This document shows, in pieces, positions 10,132 to 19,282 of a stretch of DNA of 64,000 nt (positions are counted from its first letter, which is position 1; each line of letters starts with the position of its first letter). Origin of the DNA: Paraescarpia echinospica (taxonomy: Eukaryota > Annelida > Polychaeta > Sabellida > Siboglinidae). The stretch spans positions 2,820,773-2,884,772 of the forward strand of contig CM034538.1 of the NCBI GenBank assembly GCA_020002185.1. Reading direction: 5' to 3'. Under the pieces are notes generated by a model. That model worked only from the letters and a program-made list of their open reading frames with translations, made no database searches and had not been told where the DNA came from. Made by a program: the position numbers and the translations under genes.

Positions 10132-10583
10132 TGGATACGTCACAGATAGAAAGACTCCTTGCGGCGGATGCTTACACTAGGACCGTTGTTCGAGGCGTAC
10201 TACCTAAAGACGGGTTACCCGTTACTCCTACGACGACCTATCTGGCAGTTTTCGTGTGCAACACTCATTCGAGCGATGAACCGGGTCAACATTGGATCTG
10301 CATGTTTTTTGCAAAAGACGGACGTGGAGAATACTTCGACTCCTACGGTTTGCCACCTCGACACGTCGAATTCGTGGATTTTCTACATAGCAACTGCGAG
10401 ACTTGGACATTCAACAAGAGAACGCTTCAGAGCCCGCTGTCTAACGTGTGTGGACAATACTGTGTCGTGTACTTGCTGCACCGAAGTCGAGGCGTACCCA
10501 CGAAGACGTTTGTGAACACTTTCGGGAACGATTTAGTGAACAATGACTGTCGTGTTTTCGATTTTGTTAAGAGTGCCATGTAA
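10131..10583 (+). CDS. Adenain-type cysteine protease (virion maturation protease)
   Basis: An intact 150-residue frame whose ATG overlaps the capsid stop (TGATG). It carries the order and spacing of the adenovirus protease catalytic residues: His54 in GQHWICMFF, Asp70 in GEYFDSYG (an acidic residue in the Glu/Asp position), Gln100 in TLQSPLSN and Cys107 in NVCGQYCVV. The seven-residue gap between Gln and Cys equals that of adenain. In the family it cleaves capsid and core precursors during particle maturation. It is shorter than the roughly 200-residue adenovirus enzyme, as Polinton proteases often are. It is one of only two open genes left in this element. Family assignment is confident; activity is inferred. 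Confidence 0.85.
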   Translation: MDTSQIERLLAADAYTRTVVRGVLPKDGLPVTPTTTYLAVFVCNTHSSDEPGQHWICMFFAKDGRGEYFDSYGLPPRHVEFVDFLHSNCETWTFNKRTLQSPLSNVCGQYCVVYLLHRSRGVPTKTFVNTFGNDLVNNDCRVFDFVKSAM

Positions 10584-10790
10584 GGTTTGCATGTAACGTT
10601 GGCATGCACGTTCTTGTATTACCTTAATTAAGCATTAAAAAAGTCGACATCATATATGCGTTTGTGAAATGTTTTATTCAGACACCCAAGAGAAAGTATC
10701 CCTGTGAATTATATCACATATATTATTGTTGTCAGATACCCAAGAGAAAGAATCACTATTTTACCCATGTAGTATCTCAATATCTCAACA
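10584..10790 (+). other. 3' region of the late genes
   Basis: A short AT-rich stretch between the protease stop and the right TIR. Possible poly(A) signals are ATTAAA in GCATTAAAAAAG near 10631 and a few AT-rich hexamers further on. No coding sequence is seen. Confidence 0.4.
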
Positions 10791-11356
10791 TCCGTGTACG
10801 AGTTTTTTTTATAGCCACGAACGATAGCATTGCGCAATCACAGTGCGGTTCCCGCGCAACAAACAAACAAACAAAAAAGTACCAAAGAAACTTCCAGAAT
10901 AAAATTTAGCGGGGAATTTTCCATTCACTATAAAACCTAGCTATACCTTTAACCAACGGTTGACCTACGGACTAACTAGTCTCGTGTGTGACAGGTTCAA
11001 ATGTTTGTCACAAACGAACCTATCTCTTAACATAGGATTTGTAGGACTAAATTGATACCTCAAACTCAAAAAGTCGTATACCTTTACGATAAAAGTTCCT
11101 ATCCTTTAACTTGGGGAAAATTTCCTATCTTTTAACCTTGGAGCGCCCTGGGGGAAATCCCTATCTTTTAACATGGGGTAAAAATTCCCTATCTTTTAAC
11201 CTTGGAGCGCCCTGGGGGAAATCCCTATATTTTAACATGGGGTAAAAATTCCCTATCTTTTAACCTTGCAGCGCCCTGGGGGAAATCCCTATCTTTTAAC
11301 ATGGAATTTGCACAGGGGCGCGCCAGCATAACTCGTAAGGGACCTACATAACTACT
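10791..11356 (-). repeat. Right terminal inverted repeat of the Polinton
   Basis: About 566 bases, the reverse complement of 3224-3977 with internal gaps. It contains three ~64-bp array units (about 11104-11305) and ends in CATAACTACT. One mismatch is seen in the outermost 45 bases against the left arm. Confidence 0.85.
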
Positions 11357-11362
11357 TACGTG
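11357..11362. repeat. Right 6-bp target site duplication (TACGTG)
   Basis: Identical in direct orientation to 3218-3223, immediately outside the right terminal inverted repeat. Confidence 0.8.
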
Positions 11363-11997
11363 CGATTAAACCGCGTATGAATATCAATTGTCAATGACAT
11401 CTCCCGTGGCCTGGACGGCAGGTTACCATCCGTCTTGTCTGGAGGTCATTCGCCGTCGATTGGCACAGTTTCGGAAACGAAGGCAATTTTTTTGGACATG
11501 CGATGTTTCAAACATTGAGAATTACCCTCACGAGAAGGAGAACGCATTTACCATTTCGTCCGATTGACCATCAAGGACGGCAGCCATATCGCTCGCAGTA
11601 GACGCAAGCTCACGGAAACAGCCCAGCTCCTTTTGCCAGTGATTCACGATATCTTGTCATCAGATTGCAGACACGCGTTAAGGTTTCGATAATCCATGAC
11701 TAGGTCAGACAACACATTTGTTAACACACAGCAACAGACGCAGCAATAACGACTCGTCTCATTAAAAGTCACGCCATGGTGCTTTGGAGATTGTACTGTG
11801 TTTTCCAGAAGAAATATATTCCAATGTATGTGAATGTATAATATATAACAACAACGCATTCAACATCCGTTTAAAGAATACGGACAAGAGCGATAATTGT
11901 CTTCGATATTGTTTCTAGGTTAGACCAGTATGTACACATTGTCGGACCAGTGATGGCATTCCAGCCATTCTCCAACCAATGCACATTCGCCCCCTGC
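11363..11997. other. Interval between the Polinton and the GPCR 3' end
   Basis: Non-coding. It probably contains the 3' untranslated region of the minus-strand receptor gene that ends at 11998. No separate feature is recognised. Confidence 0.4.
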
Positions 11998-14926
11998 CTA
12001 AATGCGTGTACTCTGTGACGTCGCCTCATGCGGAGAAACGAGGTTCATGACAACGCCGTCAGGGTGCGCCTCGAAGGCGCCGCCCGTGCAGCACGCGAGA
12101 CATGCGCGCGCCTTCCGGAAGAGCGCTTTGTACGAGTTGCGCGTGTCCCGGATGCGAGAGAGATAGATGATTGGATCGGCAAAGAAGTTCACATAGAGCA
12201 GGAAAACGACGACGGCGTTGATGATGTTGAGGTCTCGCGCGTGCTGGCGACGTCCCTCCATGTTGATAACGATGATGACGACGAGGGGGAATGGCAGACG
12301 ACAGAAGAAGCTGGCGACGAGCAGGAGAGAAACGGTAACGAAGGCCTCCTGCTTCATGCGGATGTTGAGAGACTCTGGGTTGGGCGCGCCGCGCGTATGG
12401 CGTCGACGTAGCTTCAGGGAGCGGATCTTCTGGTGAACGAACATGTTGAGGACGATGTTGAAAATGGTCGAGGCGGCAAACACGACCATCCAGACCTGGA
12501 GACGAGAAATAAGTATAACAATAATGTGCAGTAGCTATTGAGAGCTTGGTTCCTTTCGGTTGAGGTTAATTTTAATAAAAATATGATAAAAACCCATAAT
12601 ATATGAAATGGTACGAAAATTTCGTATATACTTATTAATTTGAAAATATGTGTGTGTGTTTGTTTGCTTGTTTGTGTTTGTGTGTGTGTGTGTGTGTTTG
12701 TATGTGGATACGTATGCACGTCGGTACGTGTGTACGTGTGTATGTGAGTAAGTGTGCACGTGTGCGTGTGTATACGTAAGTCGTGTGTGCATGCGTGTAT
12801 GTGTGTGCGTGAGCGCGTATTTGCGGACGTTAGTATCGTCATCATCATTCCCCGGCCGCACGGACAGTTCACCTGCATCTCGATGGCCGACACATCGTAG
12901 AGCGTGCGCTTGGCCATCGTCTTGTCGTCGAGGCCTCGCAGCACGAGGAGGACGGCGAAGGGCACGGCGACTTGCAAGGAAGACACGAGCCAGAGGACGA
13001 TGAGACAGCCACCCACTGCCCGCCGCGTCACCAGCTGCGAGTAATGCCACGGCTTGCAGACGCCGACGTACTGGTTGACAGACAGCAACGACAGCTGGCG
13101 GCAACGGAAAGAGTCCATGAGCACCATCAAACCAACGGAACACATTTTGTAGTATACAGATTTAATCTATGCACTATCAATTTGTATTTAATTATTACAT
13201 TTAAATACGTGTAATAACTAAATCTTGTCTTCTTCACGTGGACATTACATTGCTGTTTGATAAATACAGTAACATGTTTCTATTACATGGTACAATTCTT
13301 TAAAAAGATACAATATCGAAATGGAAGCCAATGCAAAGACCTCAGAAGAGCGGCATTGAGTGAGCAACCCTCAGAGAGCGAGTCACAACACTTGCCAAAC
13401 AAGTTTGCACATGTAATGTTGTGATATCTATAAAGGATATATTGTGAAAAAGGGAATTGCAGTAGTCAAGTCTACTTGTTACAAGTGCATGTGCAATATA
13501 TTTTGTAATAGAAAGGACAGTGTGAAGACATATTTGGCAGGATTCCGAAAGGAGAGGAGACAGAGATGTATTAGTGTAAAGATGAGAGGGAAAGACAACA
13601 GTGTGGAGTCCACGAAGGAAGAAGGACAATAAGCACATGTCGAGATCAGTATCGAGGCTAGCCTCACCCCTGATAGGGACAAAGAGAAGAGCAGCACACC
13701 CCCTCTATCGTAACGACCGTACCGTGAGCAAGTAGCCGGTGAAGAAGACCCAGGGAGTCCCCCGGAACACGTACGGCAGACCGGCCACCAAGAGGAAGTC
13801 CTCGTTCGGATTGATGGATCCGAACAGTCCGTGAGGCCATGACTGCGTCACGAGGAAAAACAACGACGCCATGATGTCTGCTAGCGCAAGGTTCTGCAAA
13901 GTATCAAGTGCGTTAAGTCTGCCTTGCAGCACATGTTTCTAGTAAAAAACGGTTTTTTGTTTTCTCAGAAAGAACACATAAGCCACGGAGAACTCGCAGA
14001 CACGTTGATTAGAAATCGTTAAGTCTGATATAATTTGTTCTCGGGAGTTTTATAGCAACAGAAATAGTCATCACGTTTAGCCTTTGGTGTGCACGTAATG
14101 TCTACGTTTGTATGTTGTACGGTTCTTAAGTATAACACCGAACTGTGAATAATAGAAACTAATACATCAAGGGAACGCCGCTCAAAATGTAAATGAGAAA
14201 CACAACGTTATTGTACGTGTAAATATCTCAGGCTATTCAAATATTTATTTTGAAACAACAGGCCACATTAACCTGTTTTTTGAGGGTGTGCTCAACGAAC
14301 GCATAGTGGCATCTCACTATTAAGGTAACTCTAGTGACTTTTCCAAAGTGACCGGAATGACGAGGCTTAACTCTATTTAACAAGATTTAACGCGATTTTT
14401 ATTAATTTTAAGATGATTAGCAGAGCCTATGCTCCTGATGGGAGGTGGACTAGGACGCGTTTGGTTTATTGTGAGTTCCAAATTTGTGTATATATAGAGC
14501 TATGTGAAACTCGCCTCGTGTTTATCGATTTTGCTAGCATTTCTGCTTGCATTCATACAAGCAGATGACCGTATTAGTGGGACTATTGTCTTATATTTTA
14601 TTATTATTAAAACCATGTGTCTGTCTTAAATTGGCCCTAATAGCAGGCGGTCGTATTACTGAGGTGACCGTGATGCGAGGTTCGATTGTTCTCACGCACT
14701 TGCATGAGACGATGGTAGGCGGTCGACGAGTCATCGACGAAGCGCATGGCGGACAGGAAGATCACGTTGAGGACGACAGAGGTGACACCGAGCATATGTC
14801 CTGAAGTCGTCAATAGTAGGACGATATCGGACTGTGCCGTGTCGTCCGTCAGGTGGGTGGAGTTGTCGTCGACTGTCATCGCGAACGACCCGTTGTCACC
14901 GGCGTACAGCATGTTGTAGGTTGAGA
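11998..14926 (-). CDS. Class A (rhodopsin-like) G protein-coupled receptor, four coding exons
   Basis: Exons in transcript order: 14912-14700 (ATG at 14912, acceptor TTGTTGCAG ending just beyond 14926), 13893-13723, about 13145-12873, and 12495-11998. Junctions are GT-AG and phase 0 except the third acceptor, which I could not place exactly. About 384 residues. The extracellular N-terminus has N-glycosylation sequons (NGS, NST). TM1 is in exon 1, TM2 with NLALADIMASLFFL in exon 2, TM3 and TM4 in exon 3, and TM5-TM7 in exon 4. The DRY position reads NQY (in SVNQYVGVCKPWHY), and the NPxxY position reads DPIIY. CLACC in the tail could be palmitoylated. The class A fold is clear; ligand and subfamily are not recognisable. 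It lies 636 bases from the Polinton end. Introns hold a GT microsatellite and a LINE remnant. Confidence 0.8.
12645..12830. repeat. GT/TG-rich microsatellite in GPCR intron 3
   Basis: Imperfect GT repeats with GTAC and GTAT interruptions between the receptor exons at 12495 and 12873. Open frames across it (His/Thr and Cys/Val runs) are artefacts. Confidence 0.85.
13345..13640 (-). pseudogene. LINE reverse transcriptase remnant in GPCR intron 2
   Basis: A minus-strand frame contains ALVTSRLDYCNSLFHNI and later CLASVVTRS. This is the recognisable thumb-region signature of LINE reverse transcriptases of the CR1/jockey/RTE type. Only about 100 codons remain. It lies between receptor exons 2 and 3, in the receptor's own orientation. 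Confidence 0.65.
13933..14636. other. GPCR intron 1, no other feature
   Basis: The interval between receptor exons 1 and 2, extending on the exon side to 14699. AT-rich, with no further gene seen. Confidence 0.5.
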
Positions 14927-14953
14927 CTGCAACAACAAAGCGACACGTCGTAT

Positions 14954-15300
14954 TGTGTGTGTGTATGTGTGTGCCTGTGTGTGCGTGTATGTGTACATGT
15001 ATGTGTGTATGTGTACATGCGTGTGTACGTGTTTGTGTGTGTCTATGTGTTTTTGTGTGTGTATGTGTATGTACGTGTGTTTGTATGTATGTACATGTGT
15101 GTGTTTGCGTGTGTATGTGTGTTTTTGTGTGTATGTATGCATGTATGCATGCAGCTATTTATTCATATGTATGTGTGCATGTGTCTGTATGTGTGTGTGT
15201 GTTTATACAGTACCTATACACGTACGTACGTACGCTCGTAGGTATATTATATATATATATATTATATATAACATTTTATATATATTTATATATATATAAC
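14954..15300. repeat. TG/TGTA and TA microsatellite upstream of the GPCR exon
   Basis: A long imperfect TGTG/TGTA run to about 15240 followed by a TA run at 15245-15300. It lies just upstream of the first recognised receptor exon. All long open frames here are repeat-derived. Confidence 0.88.
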
Positions 15301-15870
15301 ATACATACACGCATGCATACATGCATACTAACAAAACAAAATGATACGCTTATGCAGACTACACGCACACACGCACGCACACCCACGTATACATTCGCTT
15401 TATCGTTCGTTTATCTTCTGTATTATACAATTCCGAAATAAAACACCTACCTACCTACACGCTCGCACGCACTCGGTCATTATACGCAATTGCGTCAGAG
15501 CACAATTCAAGAATAAATAATTGCTACGGCATGGACATTACGTTTACATTCGAGAGCTTGGAGAACATCATCAAAGAGACGACAGATTGCAAATAAGTCG
15601 TAGCAACCTAAAACGTCATTGGTGGAGCGCTTCGTTGTCCATGCAATGAGAGACGAGCCGCTGAACGACTGGACACGTTCGTAGGCGGCGCCGGGACTGG
15701 AGACCTTACGTGTGTCGAGTGATATATCGTGTCGGTCAGGGAATGACAGATTATTTCGTGCACGTAACACATTTTGCATATATATATATGTGTACTGTTT
15801 ATAGCCAGTAAAACAATTGCTGCTCAAATTAGAACAAAGAACGTCACCCGCACGCGTCTCTTCGGTCTGA
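15301..15870. other. Non-coding stretch
   Basis: Short CA and TA runs but no recognisable gene. It could hold 5' non-coding exons of the receptor, which I cannot see. Confidence 0.4.
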
Positions 15871-16070
15871 TTAGCACAGCGTGTGAAACAAAGCTACTCC
15901 GTCGTACTCTGTTGTCAGTCGTCTTCTTTCTTTCATTGCATGAGGTTCCGTGCTTACTACCTCGGTGGTTGTGGATCTACTCCAGCTGTTTTTGGGTCGG
16001 CCTGTTTTATATTTTCCTTGTGGGTTCCACTCTAGGGCTTGTCTGCATGTTTGCACTCCCGTGATCCCAT
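15871..16070 (-). pseudogene. LINE ORF2 C-terminal remnant
   Basis: A minus-strand frame has RQALEWNPQGKYKTGRPKNS, the typical C-terminal tail of many LINE endonuclease-reverse transcriptases. The rest of the element is not visible nearby. Confidence 0.55.
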
Positions 16071-16738
16071 TTATACAATCTCTAACGGTAAACATACTAT
16101 AGTAATAACTATAAAACAAACATGAAGTATACTGTTTTTAATTTAGATGTAATTTGGGATTGTCCAGTTATGAAGCATTTTAGTTAGATTTACAGCAACG
16201 ATCGACACATCCCTTATAACTCCACAAGAGTTAGCCATTGGAAATCGCCATACGTTCCCTTTCAAGAAGAAGTTATATTTGCACGCACTGCTACACTAGA
16301 CCAGTTACGCCAATTAGTTATTCGGATAAAGAACAAACTGTCAGAAGTCGAAATGCCTTTCATCGTTAGCCAGCAACTTGGAAATTTGGCTAAACGCCAC
16401 ATAGCAGAAATGTGTTGTTTGTTTTATGTGTGCAGTTGGTTTTAGTGATTAATGTTAATGTGCAACGTTTGGTTATTTCAAATTTGTTTCGATTTGTTTA
16501 TGTCGGCAGTTAATGTTGTTAACTGACACGATTCCGACACTGTCTTATTATAAATGCTCTGCTTTACCATCGAATGTCTGCTCATAGTTAGCTATAAATG
16601 TTGGTTCAATTTCTTCATAGTGTTCCGTATTGTTTTGCCAACTGTTGGTTCATTCAGGTTTCTGATTCAGTACAGAAGCAAGTCCAAACATGTTTAATAG
16701 TGTTTAGTTCGACGGCAATTATGTCCGGTTGTGTAGTA
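16071..16738. other. Non-coding stretch
   Basis: No gene, RNA or repeat recognised. Confidence 0.4.
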
Positions 16739-17434
16739 TATAGCCCCGTCTACACGACGTTTTTAACCCGGGATACGCGTCTACACGGTGTCAAATTGCC
16801 GTGCTAAAAGTTAGCCCGGGCTAAGTTAGCCCCGCAATAGTAGGTGGACCAGGCGCGGGCCAGGCGCGGGTTAGGCTCAGCAGCGCTCGTGTAGATGGAT
16901 AACTCGGGTTATCTCGTAGTGTCTTGGCTCCGCTATAGATGTCGCAGTGGTCGTTAATGGGGAGGGCGGATATCCAGACTTGTTTTGATGGAGGCGTCAG
17001 AGACGCCAAAATATACGTCAGGATGAGCCATGAATTGTCGCAGCTAGGTCCTGGAGACGGATACGTCAGGATCCCAACTTAGATAAGAAACAAAAAAGTC
17101 TACAGTTCATCATCTGTATGAGCAGTCTAATGATTGCGATGATGTTGACGTATATGTTCGATATTAGTCAATTTGATCAGTTTATTCGCGGGTGTGTTGT
17201 TAGACAATTTGTATCCGCAAGTAGAATACGTAACGCACCCTATAGGGGCATTACAAAGCACCACTCACCCCGTACTGACCCCACTGCACCGAGATGCTTC
17301 GTGTAGACGCTACAGATTTAACCCGGGTTAAATTACGGTTCGTGTAGACGCTACACAGTTTTAACACCCAGGCTAAAATAGCCCGGGTTAACTTTAACCC
17401 GAGTTAAATCGCCGTCTGTGTAGACGCAGCTATA
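16739..17434. mobile_element. MITE-like element with 17-bp terminal inverted repeats
   Basis: The left end TATAGCCCCGTCTACAC and the right end GTGTAGACGCAGCTATA are inverted repeats matching at 15 of 17 positions. Inside, several sub-terminal copies of CGTCTACAC/GTGTAGACG and of TTAACCCGGG/AGCCCGGG lie in mirrored arrangement at both ends. There is no transposase frame in its 696 bases. Flanking TA dinucleotides could be the target duplication. The structure fits a non-autonomous DNA transposon; the superfamily is not identified. Confidence 0.6.
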
Positions 17435-19066
17435 ATAACACAACATTATGTCAACTATAGCTTATATCCATCCACGGCGACACAATTGCTATTCCAGCCT
17501 CGAATTACGCAATCCGGGTGTTTGCAATCACATATGGTAATCAACCAGTTTCACTGGCAGATTAATTCCTAAGATATAGTAAATCCGAAACATTAAAACA
17601 ATGTTAAAAGGAAACAAAAGTAAACATTTTGGTCAAAAAGAGTTAATAAAAAGTAACTATTTGCAACGCAACCAAGATTACCATACCAGTAGTTTGCATA
17701 AAAACAGTATTGAGCACAAGGGATGTAAATTGCACGGATAGCACCACTGTGACAGACATCCTGACGTCACATAATTGAATGACCCCCCCGTTTTCCGATG
17801 TCGCAATCGAGCCAATCGAGACAGCCACAAGGTGAAGGAAAATGTGAAGATTGTCAGTGGTGCTGAAGGTCCGGTAGCCTCCCCAATATGAATTTCGTTC
17901 CCGCGCCACTGGTGTGAACGCCCCTTTCGTTTGTCTTTAATCATCGGCAATTGCGACCCAACTAATACACAGAAATAACGTATGATGTATAAATGGATTT
18001 TGGTAGGGGTTATTTTGCGTTAGATCTACTGTACATAGGACTAATCGATTCTGTGCAACATTTGTATAGCCTAAGCGGCAACAATAAATTCATTATAACA
18101 AATGTTGAATAGGCCCTATTTAGAACAGAAAAACTCATCTTAGACGTCTGTCTCGTGACACACGGGACGTCTAGAGAACTGTTTACTACAATTTGATTCA
18201 GTTGTTCATTTAACAAGACTGCATTTTTTAAAATCTGTAACACAACACAAATCCAATAAAGCTATCATTATCAGGTTATATATATATATATATAATATAT
18301 ATATAATTATATATATATATATATAGCATTGGCTAAATTTAAACAACGTTTTGTAAGTTATATATGTCGAACTACAAATCACCAGGACTTACAGGACTTG
18401 TCCGATATGTACAAATACATCTGATATGTTAACGATAGCGCAAGAGGAACTACACAAAAGAAGAGCAAAACAAGTTTAAAATGAGCATTTCACATGCATG
18501 TTCAGCATATAAGCATATTCAGGCTGCTGGTGTTGACACATGCAGCATGTAGACTCTGCCAATAATGTATTCTTCTGTGAAACATGATTTATTCAGCTTT
18601 TAGTAACACCTCCAGTTTATCCTACAAAAAGACTGCTGACTTCTTTCGACCCATATGTGCGTACTGACTGCTGCATGGAAACGTTTATCACTAATAACAT
18701 ACGCTTTGGAGCTCCACAAAATATCGTAATTTCCTCATGCCATTCGCCACAAACCTACTCAGACTTCTTGAATATATTACGATATGACTGTACATGGGGC
18801 GGTAGGTCGGCATTAGTCGCTAGTGACTCCTACGGGTTGTTGTAGACGGCGTCAGTGTCCCGCGGGATCTGACACATGAATCACGAATGCATTAGACGTG
18901 ACTAAATACATTAGGGCGGCCACTAATGACAATGTACGACTTGAAGTCATTAACCTCTCGTCCGGCACTGCAACGAATCACAATTAATATGTATCTCGAG
19001 AGGTTTAACACTGCGTGCCTTCAAACTGCTCGTAATGATCGCTCTCGACACTCTGCTAATGTACGA
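17435..19066. other. Non-coding stretch with an AT microsatellite
   Basis: No gene recognised. A pure AT/TA run sits at about 18278-18326. Frames of 60-90 codons on the minus strand near 17.6-18.2 kb resemble no family I know. Confidence 0.45.
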
Positions 19067-19282
19067 GTTGGTGCGTACGTAGCAACTGTCATTACTGAAC
19101 GTGTTGGTGCGTACGTAGCAACTGTCACTACTGAACGTGTTGGTGCGTACGCAGCAACTGTCACTACTGAACGTGTTGGTGCGTACGTAGCAACTGTCAC
19201 TACTGAACGTGTTGGTGCGTACGTAGCAACCGTCACTACTGTACGTGTTGATGCGTACGTAGCAACCGCCATTATTGTATGT
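19067..19282. repeat. 36-bp minisatellite, six units
   Basis: Six consecutive 36-base units beginning GTTGGTGCGTACGTAGCAAC. The last two units have drifted. Because 36 is divisible by three, the array is open in frame on both strands, giving a 12-residue periodic peptide (VGAYVATVTTER). No start context, splice sites or homologue supports a gene. Confidence 0.88.

Larger units (their letters stand above)
3224..11356 (+). mobile_element. Polinton/Maverick (adintovirus-like) element, deletion derivative
   Basis: An 8133-bp element begins with AGTAGTTATGTAGG and ends with its inverted complement, inside an exact 6-bp duplication. It encodes, all on the plus strand, a zinc-finger family B DNA polymerase, a capsid-associated fragment, a basic core protein, a major capsid protein and an adenain-like protease. 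This gene set defines the Polinton/Maverick and adintovirus group. Complete members of the group are usually well over 12 kb and carry a retroviral-like integrase and an FtsK/A32-type packaging ATPase; I find neither here, and the polymerase palm is absent. The copy also carries frameshifts in the polymerase and capsid genes and an in-frame stop in the polymerase. It is a degenerate, non-autonomous derivative. The 6-bp duplication implies that integrase activity came from the parental element or in trans. Confidence 0.88.

Noticed and set aside
3224..11356. Integrase and packaging ATPase genes of the Polinton
   Set aside because: Both strands were read for an HHCC/DDE integrase and a Walker-type ATPase; neither is present, so none is annotated.
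11998..12436. Plus-strand Arg/Glu-rich frames opposite the GPCR
   Set aside because: Antisense shadows of the receptor's TM5-TM7 exon.
14834..15441. Long Cys/Val/Met or His/Thr frames on both strands
   Set aside because: They follow the TG/CA microsatellite exactly and have no non-repetitive protein content. The same holds for 22645-23213, 24551-24901 and 36350-36935.
19067..19282. CRISPR-like array
   Set aside because: The 36-bp units are contiguous, with no unique spacers, and the genome is eukaryotic. It is a minisatellite.
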